Shown: positions 35,115-47,007 of the stretch, piece by piece
Position numbering within the stretch: position 1 is the first letter of the stretch
How the letters are laid out: each line of letters begins with the position of its first letter
Assembly: GCF_003853415.1 (NCBI RefSeq)
Contig: NZ_QTPP01000007.1
Span: 180,987-244,986, forward strand
DNA length: 64,000 nucleotides
Source of the DNA: Burkholderia sp. Bp9142
GTDB taxonomy: Bacteria; Pseudomonadota; Gammaproteobacteria; Burkholderiales; Burkholderiaceae
Direction of reading: 5' to 3'
Notes under the pieces: model-generated
What the model was told of the DNA's origin: nothing
Database searches by the model: none
What the model saw: only the letters and a program-made list of their open reading frames with translations
Program-made: the position numbers and the translations under genes

Positions 35115-36368
35115 ATGGCAGAAATCAAGAACTACACCCTCAACTTCGGCCCGCAGCACCCGGCAGCGCACGGCGTGCTGCGCCTGGTGCTCGAGCTCGA
35201 CGGCGAAGTCATCCAGCGCGCCGATCCGCACATCGGCCTGCTGCACCGCGCGACTGAAAAGCTCGCGGAAAGCAAGACCTTCATCCAGTCCGTGCCGTAC
35301 ATGGACCGTCTCGACTACGTGTCGATGATGGTCAACGAGCACGGCTACGTGCTTGCGATCGAGCGTCTGCTCGGCGTCGACGTGCCCGAGCGCGCGCAGT
35401 ACATCCGCGTGCTGTTCGACGAGATCACGCGCGTGCTGAACCACCTGATGTGGATCGGCGCGCACGCACTCGACGTCGGCGCGATGGCGGTGTTCCTGTA
35501 CGCATTCCGCGAGCGCGAAGACCTGATGGACGTGTACGAAGCGGTGTCCGGCGCCCGGATGCACGCGGCGTACTATCGCCCGGGCGGCGTCTATCGCGAC
35601 CTGCCTGACGCAATGCCGCAATACAAGGCGTCGAAGATTCGCAACGAGAAGGCGCTCGCGAAGATGAACGAAGCGCGCAGCGGCTCGGTGCTCGACTTCA
35701 TCGACGACTTCTTCACGCGTTTCCCGAAGTGCGTCGACGAATACGAAACGCTGCTGACCGACAACCGGATCTGGAAGCAGCGTCTGGTCGGGATCGGCGT
35801 CGTCAGCCCGGAACGTGCGCTGCAGATGGGCCTGACGGGCCCGATGCTGCGCGGCTCGGGTATCGCCTGGGACTTGCGCAAGAAGCAGCCGTACGAAGTG
35901 TACGACCGCATGGATTTCGACGTGCCGGTCGGCGTGAACGGCGATTGCTACGACCGCTATCTGGTGCGCGTCGAAGAAATGCGCCAGTCGGTCCGTATCG
36001 CGAAACAGTGTATTGAGTGGCTCCGCAAGAATCAGGGCCCGGTGATGACCGACAATCACAAGGTTGCGCCGCCGTCGCGCGTCGGCATGAAGACCAACAT
36101 GGAAGACTTGATTCACCACTTCAAGCTCTTCACCGAAGGTTTTCACGTGCCGGAAGGCGAAGCGTACGCGGCAGTCGAGCATCCGAAGGGCGAATTCGGC
36201 ATCTATCTCGTGTCCGATGGTGCCAACAAGCCGTATCGCCTCAAGATCCGCGCACCGGGCTTCGCGCACCTCGCGTCGCTCGATGAAATGGCGCGCGGTC
36301 ACATGATTGCCGACGCCGTCACGATCATTGGTACGCAGGACATCGTGTTCGGCGAAATCGATCGCTAA
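35115..36368 (+). CDS. nuoD: NADH-quinone oxidoreductase subunit D
   Basis: A 417-residue 49-kDa type subunit that forms the quinone-binding site with NuoB. It opens with [19 protein letters not shown] (quinone-site His and Asp region) and contains [14 protein letters not shown] (about residues 39-52), then the signature [13 protein letters not shown]. The C terminus ends in [24 protein letters not shown] precedes the ATG. An unusually long gap of 168 bases separates it from nuoE. Confidence 0.97.
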   Translation: MAEIKNYTLNFGPQHPAAHGVLRLVLELDGEVIQRADPHIGLLHRATEKLAESKTFIQSVPYMDRLDYVSMMVNEHGYVLAIERLLGVDVPERAQYIRVLFDEITRVLNHLMWIGAHALDVGAMAVFLYAFREREDLMDVYEAVSGARMHAAYYRPGGVYRDLPDAMPQYKASKIRNEKALAKMNEARSGSVLDFIDDFFTRFPKCVDEYETLLTDNRIWKQRLVGIGVVSPERALQMGLTGPMLRGSGIAWDLRKKQPYEVYDRMDFDVPVGVNGDCYDRYLVRVEEMRQSVRIAKQCIEWLRKNQGPVMTDNHKVAPPSRVGMKTNMEDLIHHFKLFTEGFHVPEGEAYAAVEHPKGEFGIYLVSDGANKPYRLKIRAPGFAHLASLDEMARGHMIADAVTIIGTQDIVFGEIDR

Positions 36369-36468
36369 TGGTTGCGCCGCCTGCGCGAGCGGGCGGCGAG
36401 CAGTCAGTCACACGCGAGGCGCGCTGAACCGGCGCGGCTTCGCAAGCTGTCAACAGTGAGCGCCAGGT

Positions 36469-36496
36469 CTGCCGTCCATGCACTGCAGTGCGGCAG
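36469..36496. other. Nested palindrome in the nuoD-nuoE gap
   Basis: CTGCCG (36469-36474) pairs with CGGCAG (36491-36496), enclosing the perfect palindrome CACTGCAGTG (36481-36490). It is the only structured element in the longest spacer of the nuo operon. It could shape RNA processing or bind a protein; nothing decides between these. Confidence 0.45.
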
Positions 36497-36536
36497 GTTG
36501 TTCGTTCGGTAGGAATTGAAAGAGTCGTGTCTGAAA

Positions 36537-37022
36537 ATGATCTCAGCTGAAGGCCTGAAGGAAATCGATCGAGCGTTGACGAAGTATCCCGCCGATCAGA
36601 AACAGTCCGCCGTGATGTCGGCGTTGGCCGTCGCTCAGGAAGAGCACGGCTGGCTGTCGCCCGAACTGATGCAGTTCGTCGCGGACTATCTCGGCATGCC
36701 GGCCGTCGCCGTGCAGGAAGTCGCGACGTTCTACACGATGTACGAGCTCAACCCGGTCGGCAAGCACAAGATCACGCTCTGCACGAACCTCCCGTGCCAG
36801 CTCGGTCCGCACGGCGGCGCCGAGGCGACGGCCGACTACCTGAAACAGAAGCTGGGCATCGGCTTCGGCGAGACCACGCCCGACGGCAAGTTCACGCTGA
36901 AGGAAGGCGAATGCATGGGCTCGTGCGGCGATGCGCCGGTGCTGCTGGTGAACAATCACAGAATGTGCAGCTTCATGAGCCGCGAGAAGATCGACCAGCT
37001 GCTTGAGGAGCTTTCGAAATGA
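36537..37022 (+). CDS. nuoE: NADH-quinone oxidoreductase subunit E
   Basis: A 161-residue thioredoxin-like subunit holding the [2Fe-2S] cluster N1a. Cluster ligands are C82, C87, C126 and C130 (TLCTNLPCQ and [11 protein letters not shown]). The motif [18 protein letters not shown] lies before them. The start at 36537 gives the family N terminus; an in-frame TTG at 36516 is less likely. The stop overlaps the nuoF ATG by 4 bases. Confidence 0.96.
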   Translation: MISAEGLKEIDRALTKYPADQKQSAVMSALAVAQEEHGWLSPELMQFVADYLGMPAVAVQEVATFYTMYELNPVGKHKITLCTNLPCQLGPHGGAEATADYLKQKLGIGFGETTPDGKFTLKEGECMGSCGDAPVLLVNNHRMCSFMSREKIDQLLEELSK

Positions 37023-38329
37023 CGTCCCTTCACGACCGTCACATCAAACCGCTGATCCTCGCTGGTCTGAACGGCGAGAACTGGCATCTCGAAGATTACG
37101 TTGCGCGCGGCGGCTACAAGCAGCTGCGCCGCATTCTCGAAGAAAAGATTCCGCCGGAGCAGGTGATCGCCGACGTGAAGGCGTCGGGCCTGCGTGGCCG
37201 TGGCGGTGCGGGCTTCCCGACCGGCCTGAAGTGGAGCTTCATGCCGCGCCAGTTCCCGGGGCAGAAGTACCTCGTCTGCAACTCGGACGAAGGCGAGCCC
37301 GGCACGTTCAAGGATCGTGACATCCTGCGCTGGAACCCGCATGCGCTGATCGAAGGCATGGCCATCGGCGCGTACGCGATGGGCATCACCGTCGGCTACA
37401 ACTACATCCACGGCGAAATCTTCGAAGTGTATCGACGCTTCGAGGCCGCGCTCGATGAGGCGCGTGCCGCGGGTTTCCTCGGCGACAACATCATGGGCTC
37501 GGAATTCTCGTTCCAGCTGCACGCGCACCACGGTTACGGCGCGTACATCTGCGGCGAGGAAACGGCGCTGCTCGAGTCGCTCGAAGGCAAGAAGGGCCAG
37601 CCGCGCTTCAAGCCGCCGTTCCCGGCGAGCTTCGGCGTGTACGGCAAGCCGACCACGATCAACAACACCGAGACGTTCGCCGCGGTGCCGTTCCTGCTGT
37701 CCATCGGGCCGCAGAATTACCTCGAGATCGGCAAGCCGAACAACGGCGGCACGAAGATCTTCTCAGTGTCGGGCGACGTCGAGCGTCCGGGCAACTACGA
37801 AGTGCCGCTCGGCACGCCGTTCGCGACGCTGATGGAGCTCGCCGGCGGGATGCGCGGTGGCCGCAAGATCAAGGCCGTGATTCCGGGCGGTTCGTCGGCA
37901 CCGGTGATCCCGGGCGACATCATGATGCAGACCGATCTCGATTACGACTCGATCGCGAAGGCGGGCTCGATGCTCGGCTCCGGCGCGGTGATCGTGATGG
38001 ACGAGACGCGCTGCATGGTGCGTTCGCTGCTGCGCCTGTCGTACTTCTACTACGAGGAATCGTGCGGCCAGTGCACGCCGTGCCGTGAGGGCACCGGCTG
38101 GCTGTATCGCGTCGTGAATCGTATCGAGCACGGCGAAGGCCGCCAGGAAGATCTGGACCTGCTGAATTCGGTTGCCGAGAACATCATGGGCCGCACGATC
38201 TGCGCGCTCGGCGATGCGGCGGCGATGCCGGTTCGCGGGATGCTCAAGCATTACTGGGACGAATTCGCGTACCACGTCGAGCACAAGCACTGCATGGTCG
38301 GCGGCCACGCGCACGCGGCGGCAGCCTGA
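37019..38329 (+). CDS. nuoF: NADH-quinone oxidoreductase subunit F
   Basis: A 436-residue NADH-oxidising subunit with FMN and the [4Fe-4S] cluster N3. The NADH site has [18 protein letters not shown] (about residues 58-75); the FMN loop follows in [15 protein letters not shown]3 ligands are C349, C352, C355 ([11 protein letters not shown]) and C395 ([10 protein letters not shown]). The C-terminal tail is His- and Ala-rich. Full length for the family. Confidence 0.97.
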   Translation: MTSLHDRHIKPLILAGLNGENWHLEDYVARGGYKQLRRILEEKIPPEQVIADVKASGLRGRGGAGFPTGLKWSFMPRQFPGQKYLVCNSDEGEPGTFKDRDILRWNPHALIEGMAIGAYAMGITVGYNYIHGEIFEVYRRFEAALDEARAAGFLGDNIMGSEFSFQLHAHHGYGAYICGEETALLESLEGKKGQPRFKPPFPASFGVYGKPTTINNTETFAAVPFLLSIGPQNYLEIGKPNNGGTKIFSVSGDVERPGNYEVPLGTPFATLMELAGGMRGGRKIKAVIPGGSSAPVIPGDIMMQTDLDYDSIAKAGSMLGSGAVIVMDETRCMVRSLLRLSYFYYEESCGQCTPCREGTGWLYRVVNRIEHGEGRQEDLDLLNSVAENIMGRTICALGDAAAMPVRGMLKHYWDEFAYHVEHKHCMVGGHAHAAAA

Positions 38330-38413
38330 AGCGAAGCACCGGTTGCGGAATTTGAGCGCACGGTCGGGCGAAGGCGCGAACGGGCGGAAATAGGTTAAGG
38401 ACCATTCACCATC

Positions 38414-40744
38414 ATGGTTGAACTTGAAATAGACGGCAAGAAGGTCGAGGTGCCCGAAGGCAGCATGGTGATCCAGGCTGCGCACAAGGCGGATACGTAC
38501 ATTCCTCACTTCTGCTATCACAAGAAACTGTCGGTTGCGGCCAACTGCCGGATGTGTCTCGTCGAAGTCGAGAAGATGCCGAAGGCCGTACCTGCCTGCG
38601 CGACGCCCGTGTCGGCCGGTATGATCGTGCGCACGCAGTCCGACAAGGCCGTGAAGGCGCAGCAGTCGGTGATGGAATTCCTCCTCATCAACCACCCGCT
38701 CGACTGCCCGATCTGCGATCAGGGCGGCGAATGCCAGCTGCAGGATCTGGCGGTCGGCTACGGCAAGTCGTCGTCGCGCTACTCGGAAGAAAAGCGCGTG
38801 GTGTTCCACAAGAACGTGGGCCCGCTGATCTCGATGGAAGAGATGTCGCGCTGCATCCACTGCACGCGCTGCGTCCGCTTCGGCCAGGAAATCGCCGGCG
38901 TGATGGAACTCGGCATGCTGGGCCGCGGCGAGCACTCGGAAATCACGACGTTCGTCGGCAAGACGGTCGACTCCGAGCTGTCGGGCAACATGATCGACCT
39001 GTGCCCGGTCGGCGCGCTGACCAGCAAGCCGTTCCGCTACAGCGCCCGTACGTGGGAGCTGTCGCGTCGCAAGTCGGTGAGCCCGCACGATTCCGTCGGC
39101 GCGAACCTCGTCGTGCAGGTGAAGAACAACCGCGTGATGCGCGTGCTGCCGTTCGAGAACGAAGCGATCAACGAATGCTGGATCTCGGACAAGGATCGTT
39201 TCTCGTACGAAGGCCTGAACAGCGAAGAGCGCCTGACGAAGCCGATGCTGAAGCAGGGCGGCCAGTGGATCGAAACCGACTGGCAGACCGCGCTCGAGTA
39301 TGTCGCGAAGGGCCTGAAGGGTATCGCCGCGGATCACGGCGCGAACGCGCTGGCGATGCTCGCGAGCGCGCACAGCACCGCTGAGGAGCTGTTCCTCGTG
39401 AAGCAGCTCGCCCACGAACTGAAGACGCCGAACGTCGACTTCCGTCTGCGTCAGCAGGACTTCTCGGCGCCGGTCCAGGGCGCACCGTGGCTCGGCATGC
39501 CGATCGCCGACCTGTCGAACGTGGATGCCGCGTTCGTCGTCGGTTCGTTCCTGCGCCGCGATCACCCGCTGTTCGCCGCACGCCTGCGTCAGGCCGCGAA
39601 GAACGGCGCGAAGCTGCACTTCCTGCACGCGACCGCCGACGACTCGCTGATCCCGAGCGCGAAGCGCATCGTCGCCGCGCCGTCGGCATGGCTCGACGAA
39701 CTGGCCGGCGTCGCCGCGGCCGTCGCGCAACTGCGCGGCGTCGCGCTGCCGGACATGCTTGCAGGCGTCACCGCATCGCCGGCCGCGCAAGCGGTCGCCC
39801 AGTCGCTCGCGAACGGCGAGCGCCGCGCGGTACTGCTCGGCAACGCGGCCGTCCGTCATCCGCAATTCGCGAAGCTGCACGCCGTCGCGCAGTGGATCGC
39901 CGACAATACCGGCGCCACGTTCGGCTTCCTGACGGAAGCGGCGAACACGGTCGGCGCGCACGTCGTCGGCGCACTGCCGGGCGAAGGCGGCCTGAACGCA
40001 CGCGAAGCGTTCGCGCAGCCGCGCAAGGGCTACGTGCTGCTGAACGTCGAACCGGAATTCGACACGGCCGATCCGGCGCAGGCGCTTGCCGCGCTGAACC
40101 AGGCCGAAATGGTCGTCGTGATGTCGCCGTTCAAGCATGGCCTCGATTACGCCGACGTGCTGCTGCCGATCGCGCCGTTCACGGAAACGGCCGGTACGTA
40201 CGTGAACGCGGAAGGCTCGGTGCAGAGCTTCAACGGCGTCGTGCGTCCGCTCGGCGACACGCGTCCGGCATGGAAGGTGTTGCGCGTGCTCGGCAGCCTG
40301 CTCGGTCTGCCGAACTTCGAATACGAAACGGCGGAAGAAGTGCGCGTCGCGGCGCTCGGCGACGCAGGCGTCGCGAGCCGTCTGTCGAACCAGGCGTCGG
40401 TCGCGCCGGCTCGCGTCGCGGCAGTTGCCGCGAACGGCGGCTTCGAGCGCCTCGCCGACGTGCCGATCTATCATGCCGACGCACTCGTGCGCCGTGCAGG
40501 TGCGCTGCACCTGACGGCCGCCGCGAAGGTGGCGAACGCCGCAGCCCTGCCGGCCGCGCTGTTCGACAAGCTGGGCTTGAAGGAAGGCGACGCGGTGCGC
40601 GTGCGCCAGGGCGAGCGTGCGGTGCAGTTGCCGGCCGTGCGCGACGCGAATCTTGCGGAGACGGTCGTTCGCGTGTCGGCGGCAACGCCTGCCGGCGCAG
40701 CGCTCGGCAGCCTGTCCGGTGAACTGGTGGTGGAGAAGGCGTAA
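38414..40744 (+). CDS. nuoG: NADH-quinone oxidoreductase subunit G
   Basis: A 776-residue subunit of the 75-kDa type. The N-terminal ferredoxin domain binds a [2Fe-2S] cluster through C34, C45, C48 and C62. The next domain has CPICDQGGECQLQD and HCTRCVRFGQEIAGV for two more clusters. A molybdopterin-oxidoreductase-like domain (about residues 220-600) follows without cofactor ligands, and the C-terminal part is Ala-rich and variable. It lies 84 bases after nuoF and abuts nuoH directly (TAA then ATG). Confidence 0.97.
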   Translation: MVELEIDGKKVEVPEGSMVIQAAHKADTYIPHFCYHKKLSVAANCRMCLVEVEKMPKAVPACATPVSAGMIVRTQSDKAVKAQQSVMEFLLINHPLDCPICDQGGECQLQDLAVGYGKSSSRYSEEKRVVFHKNVGPLISMEEMSRCIHCTRCVRFGQEIAGVMELGMLGRGEHSEITTFVGKTVDSELSGNMIDLCPVGALTSKPFRYSARTWELSRRKSVSPHDSVGANLVVQVKNNRVMRVLPFENEAINECWISDKDRFSYEGLNSEERLTKPMLKQGGQWIETDWQTALEYVAKGLKGIAADHGANALAMLASAHSTAEELFLVKQLAHELKTPNVDFRLRQQDFSAPVQGAPWLGMPIADLSNVDAAFVVGSFLRRDHPLFAARLRQAAKNGAKLHFLHATADDSLIPSAKRIVAAPSAWLDELAGVAAAVAQLRGVALPDMLAGVTASPAAQAVAQSLANGERRAVLLGNAAVRHPQFAKLHAVAQWIADNTGATFGFLTEAANTVGAHVVGALPGEGGLNAREAFAQPRKGYVLLNVEPEFDTADPAQALAALNQAEMVVVMSPFKHGLDYADVLLPIAPFTETAGTYVNAEGSVQSFNGVVRPLGDTRPAWKVLRVLGSLLGLPNFEYETAEEVRVAALGDAGVASRLSNQASVAPARVAAVAANGGFERLADVPIYHADALVRRAGALHLTAAAKVANAAALPAALFDKLGLKEGDAVRVRQGERAVQLPAVRDANLAETVVRVSAATPAGAALGSLSGELVVEKA

Positions 40745-41812
40745 ATGAGCTTGTTCGATACGATCAACGCGGGCGGCGCCCAGCTTCTCGGCATCGCGTG
40801 GCCGACGGTGTGGGCCATCGTGCGCATCCTCGTCGTCGCCGTCGTCATCCTGCTGTGCGTCGCGTACCTGATTCTGTGGGAACGCAAGCTGATCGGCTGG
40901 ATGCACGTGCGTCTTGGCCCGAACCGCGTCGGCCCCGGCGGCCTGCTGCAGCCGATCGCCGACGTGCTGAAGCTGCTGCTGAAGGAAGTGATTCAGCCGA
41001 GCGCCGCCAGCCGCTGGCTGTACCTGATCGCGCCGGTCATGACCGTCGTGCCGGCGTTCGCCGTGTGGGCCGTGATCCCGTTCCAGGCCCAGGCCGTGCT
41101 CGCGAACATCAACGCGGGCCTGCTGTACGCGATGGCGATCTCGTCGATCGGCGTGTACGCGGTGATCCTCGCGGGCTGGGCGTCGAACTCGAAGTACGCG
41201 TTCCTCGGCGCGATGCGCGCCGCGGCGCAGATGGTCTCGTACGAAATCTCGATGGGCTTCGCGCTGGTGCTCGTGCTGATGACGGCCGGCAGCCTGAACA
41301 TGTCGGAAATCGTCAACTCGCAGCAGCATGGCTTCTTCGCGGGCCACGGCGTGAACTTCCTGTCGTGGAACTGGCTGCCGCTCCTGCCGGCGTTCGTCGT
41401 CTACTTCATCTCGGGCATCGCCGAAACGAACCGTCACCCGTTCGACGTGGTGGAAGGGGAGTCGGAAATCGTTGCCGGTCACATGATCGATTACTCGGGC
41501 ATGGCGTTCGCGCTGTTCTTCCTCGCCGAGTACATCAACATGATCGTGATCTCGGCGCTGGCCGCGACGCTGTTCCTCGGCGGCTGGGATGCACCGTTCG
41601 AATTCCTGTCGTTCATTCCGGGCATCTTCTGGCTGGTGCTGAAGGTATTCGCGCTGCTGTCGGTGTTCATCTGGGTGCGCGCGACGTTCCCGCGCTACCG
41701 TTACGACCAGATCATGCGTCTGGGCTGGAAGGTGTTCCTGCCCGTCACGGTGATCTGGGTGGTCGTGGTCGGCTTCTGGATGATGTCGCCGCTCAACATC
41801 TGGGTGAAGTAA
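40745..41812 (+). CDS. nuoH: NADH-quinone oxidoreductase subunit H
   Basis: A 355-residue, eight-helix membrane subunit that forms the quinone entry channel at the junction of the two arms. Signatures are [21 protein letters not shown] (about residues 41-61, quoted as family landmark) and [21 protein letters not shown] (about 224-244). C-terminal helices include [18 protein letters not shown]. The ATG follows the nuoG stop with no gap. Confidence 0.97.
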   Translation: MSLFDTINAGGAQLLGIAWPTVWAIVRILVVAVVILLCVAYLILWERKLIGWMHVRLGPNRVGPGGLLQPIADVLKLLLKEVIQPSAASRWLYLIAPVMTVVPAFAVWAVIPFQAQAVLANINAGLLYAMAISSIGVYAVILAGWASNSKYAFLGAMRAAAQMVSYEISMGFALVLVLMTAGSLNMSEIVNSQQHGFFAGHGVNFLSWNWLPLLPAFVVYFISGIAETNRHPFDVVEGESEIVAGHMIDYSGMAFALFFLAEYINMIVISALAATLFLGGWDAPFEFLSFIPGIFWLVLKVFALLSVFIWVRATFPRYRYDQIMRLGWKVFLPVTVIWVVVVGFWMMSPLNIWVK

Positions 41813-41827
41813 AGATCGGACGAAATC

Positions 41828-42316
41828 ATGACGGCAATCCAACACTTCTTTAAGACCTTCTTCCTGACGGAACTGCTGAAGGGGCTCGCGCTGACCGGTC
41901 GTTACACGTTCCGGCGCAAGTTCACCGTGCAGTTCCCGGAAGAGAAGACCCCGATCTCGCCGCGTTTCCGCGGGCTGCATGCGCTGCGCCGCTACGAAAA
42001 CGGCGAAGAGCGCTGCATCGCGTGCAAGCTCTGCGAGGCCGTGTGCCCGGCAATGGCGATCACGATCGAATCGGAAACGCGCGCGGACAACACGCGCCGC
42101 ACGACGCGCTACGACATCGACCTGACGAAGTGCATCTTCTGCGGTTTCTGCGAAGAAAGCTGCCCGGTCGATTCGATCGTCGAGACGCAGATTCTCGAGT
42201 ACCACGGCGAAAAGCGCGGCGACCTGTATTTCACGAAGGAAATGCTGCTCGCGGTGGGCGATCGCTACGAGAAGGACATCGCCGCGGCGAAGGCCGCCGA
42301 CGCGCCGTATCGTTGA
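41828..42316 (+). CDS. nuoI: NADH-quinone oxidoreductase subunit I
   Basis: A 162-residue 8Fe ferredoxin-type subunit with clusters N6a and N6b. Ligands are C63, C66, C69, C73 ([11 protein letters not shown]) and C102, C105, C108, C112 ([11 protein letters not shown]). An amphipathic N-terminal helix (residues 6-28) anchors it to the membrane arm. It lies 15 bases after nuoH. Confidence 0.97.
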   Translation: MTAIQHFFKTFFLTELLKGLALTGRYTFRRKFTVQFPEEKTPISPRFRGLHALRRYENGEERCIACKLCEAVCPAMAITIESETRADNTRRTTRYDIDLTKCIFCGFCEESCPVDSIVETQILEYHGEKRGDLYFTKEMLLAVGDRYEKDIAAAKAADAPYR

Positions 42317-42430
42317 TTGTGTTTGCAGTGCCGGCCCGGCATGAACGGGCCGAGCCGCCGCGACGGGTGCGGCACGCGAGAGCGTCCCGCAAGCCGCGCC
42401 TGACTATGGCCTAACGATGAACCGGTAATC

Positions 42431-43081
42431 ATGGAATTCACGACCGTACTGTTCTACATCTTCGCGCTGCTCCTGGTGGTATCAGGGCTGAAGGTGATCA
42501 CTTCGCGCAACCCGGTGGCGTCTGCGCTTTTCCTTGTGCTGGCGTTCTTCAACGCCGCCGCGATCTGGATGCTGCTGGAAGCGGAGTTCCTCGCGATCCT
42601 GCTGGTGCTGGTGTACGTGGGCGCCGTGATGGTGCTGTTCCTGTTCGTCGTGATGATGCTGGACATCAACATCGATTACCTGCGCCGCGACTTCAAGCGC
42701 TTCGTGCCGATGGCGACGGTGGTCGGCGCGATCATCGTGGTCGAGACCGCGCTGATCCTGTGGCGCGGCTACGGCGACACGCACACGGTGCACGCCATGG
42801 CGACGGGCGCGATGGCCGACTGGTCGAACACGCGCCTGATCGGCAAGGTGATCTACACCGACTACATCTTCGCGTTTGAAATCGCCGGCCTGGTGCTGCT
42901 GGTCGCGATCATCGCCGCGATCGGGCTGACCGAGCGCAAGGGCAAGGACAGCAAGCGCCAGCGCGTGTCGGATCAGGTCAAGGTGCGCCGCGACGACCGC
43001 GTGCGCCTCGTGAAGATGGAAGCGGAAAAGCCGCAGCCGGAAACGGCGCAGAGCGAAGCCGGTTCGAGCACCAACGGCTAA
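42431..43081 (+). CDS. nuoJ: NADH-quinone oxidoreductase subunit J
   Basis: A 216-residue membrane subunit with five helices, including the conserved LLEAEFLAILLVLVYVGAVMVLFLFVVMML stretch (quoted in part: VYVGAVMVLFLFVVMML), whose glutamate and pi-bulge helix take part in proton coupling. The C-terminal 40 residues are hydrophilic and highly charged (KVRRDDRVRLVKME, then Glu- and Ser-rich), longer than in E. coli. A 114-base spacer separates it from nuoI. Confidence 0.95.
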   Translation: MEFTTVLFYIFALLLVVSGLKVITSRNPVASALFLVLAFFNAAAIWMLLEAEFLAILLVLVYVGAVMVLFLFVVMMLDINIDYLRRDFKRFVPMATVVGAIIVVETALILWRGYGDTHTVHAMATGAMADWSNTRLIGKVIYTDYIFAFEIAGLVLLVAIIAAIGLTERKGKDSKRQRVSDQVKVRRDDRVRLVKMEAEKPQPETAQSEAGSSTNG

Positions 43082-43099
43082 GCGGAGGAAAAGAAAACC

Positions 43100-43405
43100 A
43101 TGCTGACTCTTGCTCACTACCTCGTGCTCGGCGCGATCCTCTTTGCGATCGCGATCGTCGGGATCTTCCTGAACCGCCGCAACATCATCATCATCCTGAT
43201 GGCGATCGAACTGATGCTGCTGGCGGTGAACACCAACTTCGTCGCGTTCTCGCACTACCTCGGCGACGTGCACGGCCAGATCTTCGTGTTCTTCGTGCTG
43301 ACCGTCGCCGCAGCGGAAGCCGCGATCGGTCTCGCGATTCTGGTGACCCTGTTCCGTAAGCTCGACACGATCAATGTCGAGGATCTCGATCAGCTCAAAG
43401 GTTAA
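43100..43405 (+). CDS. nuoK: NADH-quinone oxidoreductase subunit K
   Basis: A 101-residue, three-helix membrane subunit. The conserved membrane glutamates lie in [19 protein letters not shown] (about residues 33-51) and in [17 protein letters not shown] (about 64-80), both needed for proton transfer. GGAGG precedes the ATG. Length matches E. coli NuoK. Confidence 0.96.
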
Positions 43406-43422
43406 TTTCAGGCAACGCTGTT

Positions 43423-45477
<2,055 letters not shown>

Positions 45478-45492
45478 GGCGGGGGACAATAA

Positions 45493-46983
45493 ATGCACGC
45501 TTTTCCGATTCTCAGTACCGCGATCTGGTTGCCGATCGTCTTCGGCCTCCTCGTGCTTGCGGTGGGTAACGACAAAAATCCGGGGGCGGCCCGCTGGGTC
45601 GCGCTGATCGGTTCGCTGCTCGGTCTCGCGGTCACGATCCCGCTGATCACGGGCTTCGACTCGAGCACGGCTGCGCTGCAGTTCGTCGAGAAGTCGACCT
45701 GGATCGAACGCTTCCACATCGCGTATCACCTCGGCGTCGACGGCATCTCGATGTGGTTCGTCGTGCTGACCGCGCTGATCACGGTGATCGTCGTGATCAG
45801 CGCGTGGGAAGTGATCACCGAGAACGTCGCGCAGTACTTCGCGGCCTTCCTGATCCTGTCCGGGATCATGATCGGCGTGTTCTCGGCGGCCGACGGCCTG
45901 CTGTTCTACGTGTTCTTCGAGGCGACCCTGATTCCGATGTACATCATCATCGGCGTGTGGGGCGGCCCGAACCGCGTGTATGCGGCATTCAAGTTCTTCC
46001 TGTACACGCTGGCCGGCTCGCTGCTGATGCTGGTCGCGCTGATCTACCTGTACACGCAGACGCATTCGTTCGACCTCGCGACGTGGCAGGACGCCAAGAT
46101 TGCGATGACGCCGCAGATCCTGCTGTTCATTGCATTCTTCCTCGCGTTCGCGGTGAAGGTGCCGATGTGGCCGGTCCACACCTGGCTGCCGGATGCGCAC
46201 GTGGAAGCGCCGACGGGCGGCTCGGTCGTGCTGGCGGCGATCATGCTGAAGCTCGGCGCGTACGGTTTCCTGCGCTTCTCGCTGCCGATCACGCCTGACG
46301 CCAGCCACTTCCTGGCACCGGTCGTGATCACGCTGTCGCTGATCGCGGTGATCTACATCGGCCTCGTCGCGATGGTGCAGTCCGACATGAAGAAGCTGGT
46401 CGCGTATTCGTCGATCGCGCACATGGGCTTCGTCACGCTCGGCTTCTTCATCTTCAACCAGCTGGGCGTCGAAGGCGCGATCATCCAGATGATCTCGCAC
46501 GGCTTCGTGTCGGGCGCGATGTTCCTGTGCATCGGCGTGCTGTACGACCGCGTGCACTCGCGCCAGATCGCCGACTACGGCGGCGTCGTGAACGTGATGC
46601 CGAAGTTCGCGGCATTCGCGATGCTGTTCTCGATGGCCAACTGCGGCCTGCCGGGTACCTCGGGTTTCGTCGGCGAGTTCATGGTGATTCTCGCGGCCGT
46701 CCAGTACAACTTCTGGATCGCATTCGGCGCGGCATTCACGCTGATCCTGGGTGCTGCCTACACGCTGTGGATGTACAAGCGCGTGTACTTCGGCGCGGTG
46801 GCGAACGATCACGTTGCCAAGCTGAAGGACATCGGCCGTCGCGAATTCGTGATGCTGGCCGTGCTCGCCGCGTTCACGATGCTGATGGGCCTGTATCCGA
46901 AGCCTTTCACCGACGTGATGCACGTTTCCGTGGAAAACCTCCTCTCCCACGTCGCGCAGTCGAAGCTGCCGCTGGCCCAGTAA
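45493..46983 (+). CDS. nuoM: NADH-quinone oxidoreductase subunit M
   Basis: A 496-residue antiporter-like proton-pumping subunit of 14 helices. Conserved elements include FFEATLIPMYIIIGVWGG (catalytic Glu, about residues 142-159), VPMWPVHTWLPDAHVEAPTGGSV (about 222-244) and LVAYSSIAHMGFV (about 302-314). It follows nuoL by 15 bases and precedes nuoN by 24. Confidence 0.97.
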   Translation: MHAFPILSTAIWLPIVFGLLVLAVGNDKNPGAARWVALIGSLLGLAVTIPLITGFDSSTAALQFVEKSTWIERFHIAYHLGVDGISMWFVVLTALITVIVVISAWEVITENVAQYFAAFLILSGIMIGVFSAADGLLFYVFFEATLIPMYIIIGVWGGPNRVYAAFKFFLYTLAGSLLMLVALIYLYTQTHSFDLATWQDAKIAMTPQILLFIAFFLAFAVKVPMWPVHTWLPDAHVEAPTGGSVVLAAIMLKLGAYGFLRFSLPITPDASHFLAPVVITLSLIAVIYIGLVAMVQSDMKKLVAYSSIAHMGFVTLGFFIFNQLGVEGAIIQMISHGFVSGAMFLCIGVLYDRVHSRQIADYGGVVNVMPKFAAFAMLFSMANCGLPGTSGFVGEFMVILAAVQYNFWIAFGAAFTLILGAAYTLWMYKRVYFGAVANDHVAKLKDIGRREFVMLAVLAAFTMLMGLYPKPFTDVMHVSVENLLSHVAQSKLPLAQ

Positions 46984-47007
46984 TCGCGAGCGGAGGAAAT
47001 CAAGATC

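Noticed and set aside
37763..42205. A 1480-codon open frame on the minus strand across nuoF-nuoI
   Set aside because: Antisense to intact complex I genes, low-complexity Arg/His/Glu/Gln composition and no ribosome site.
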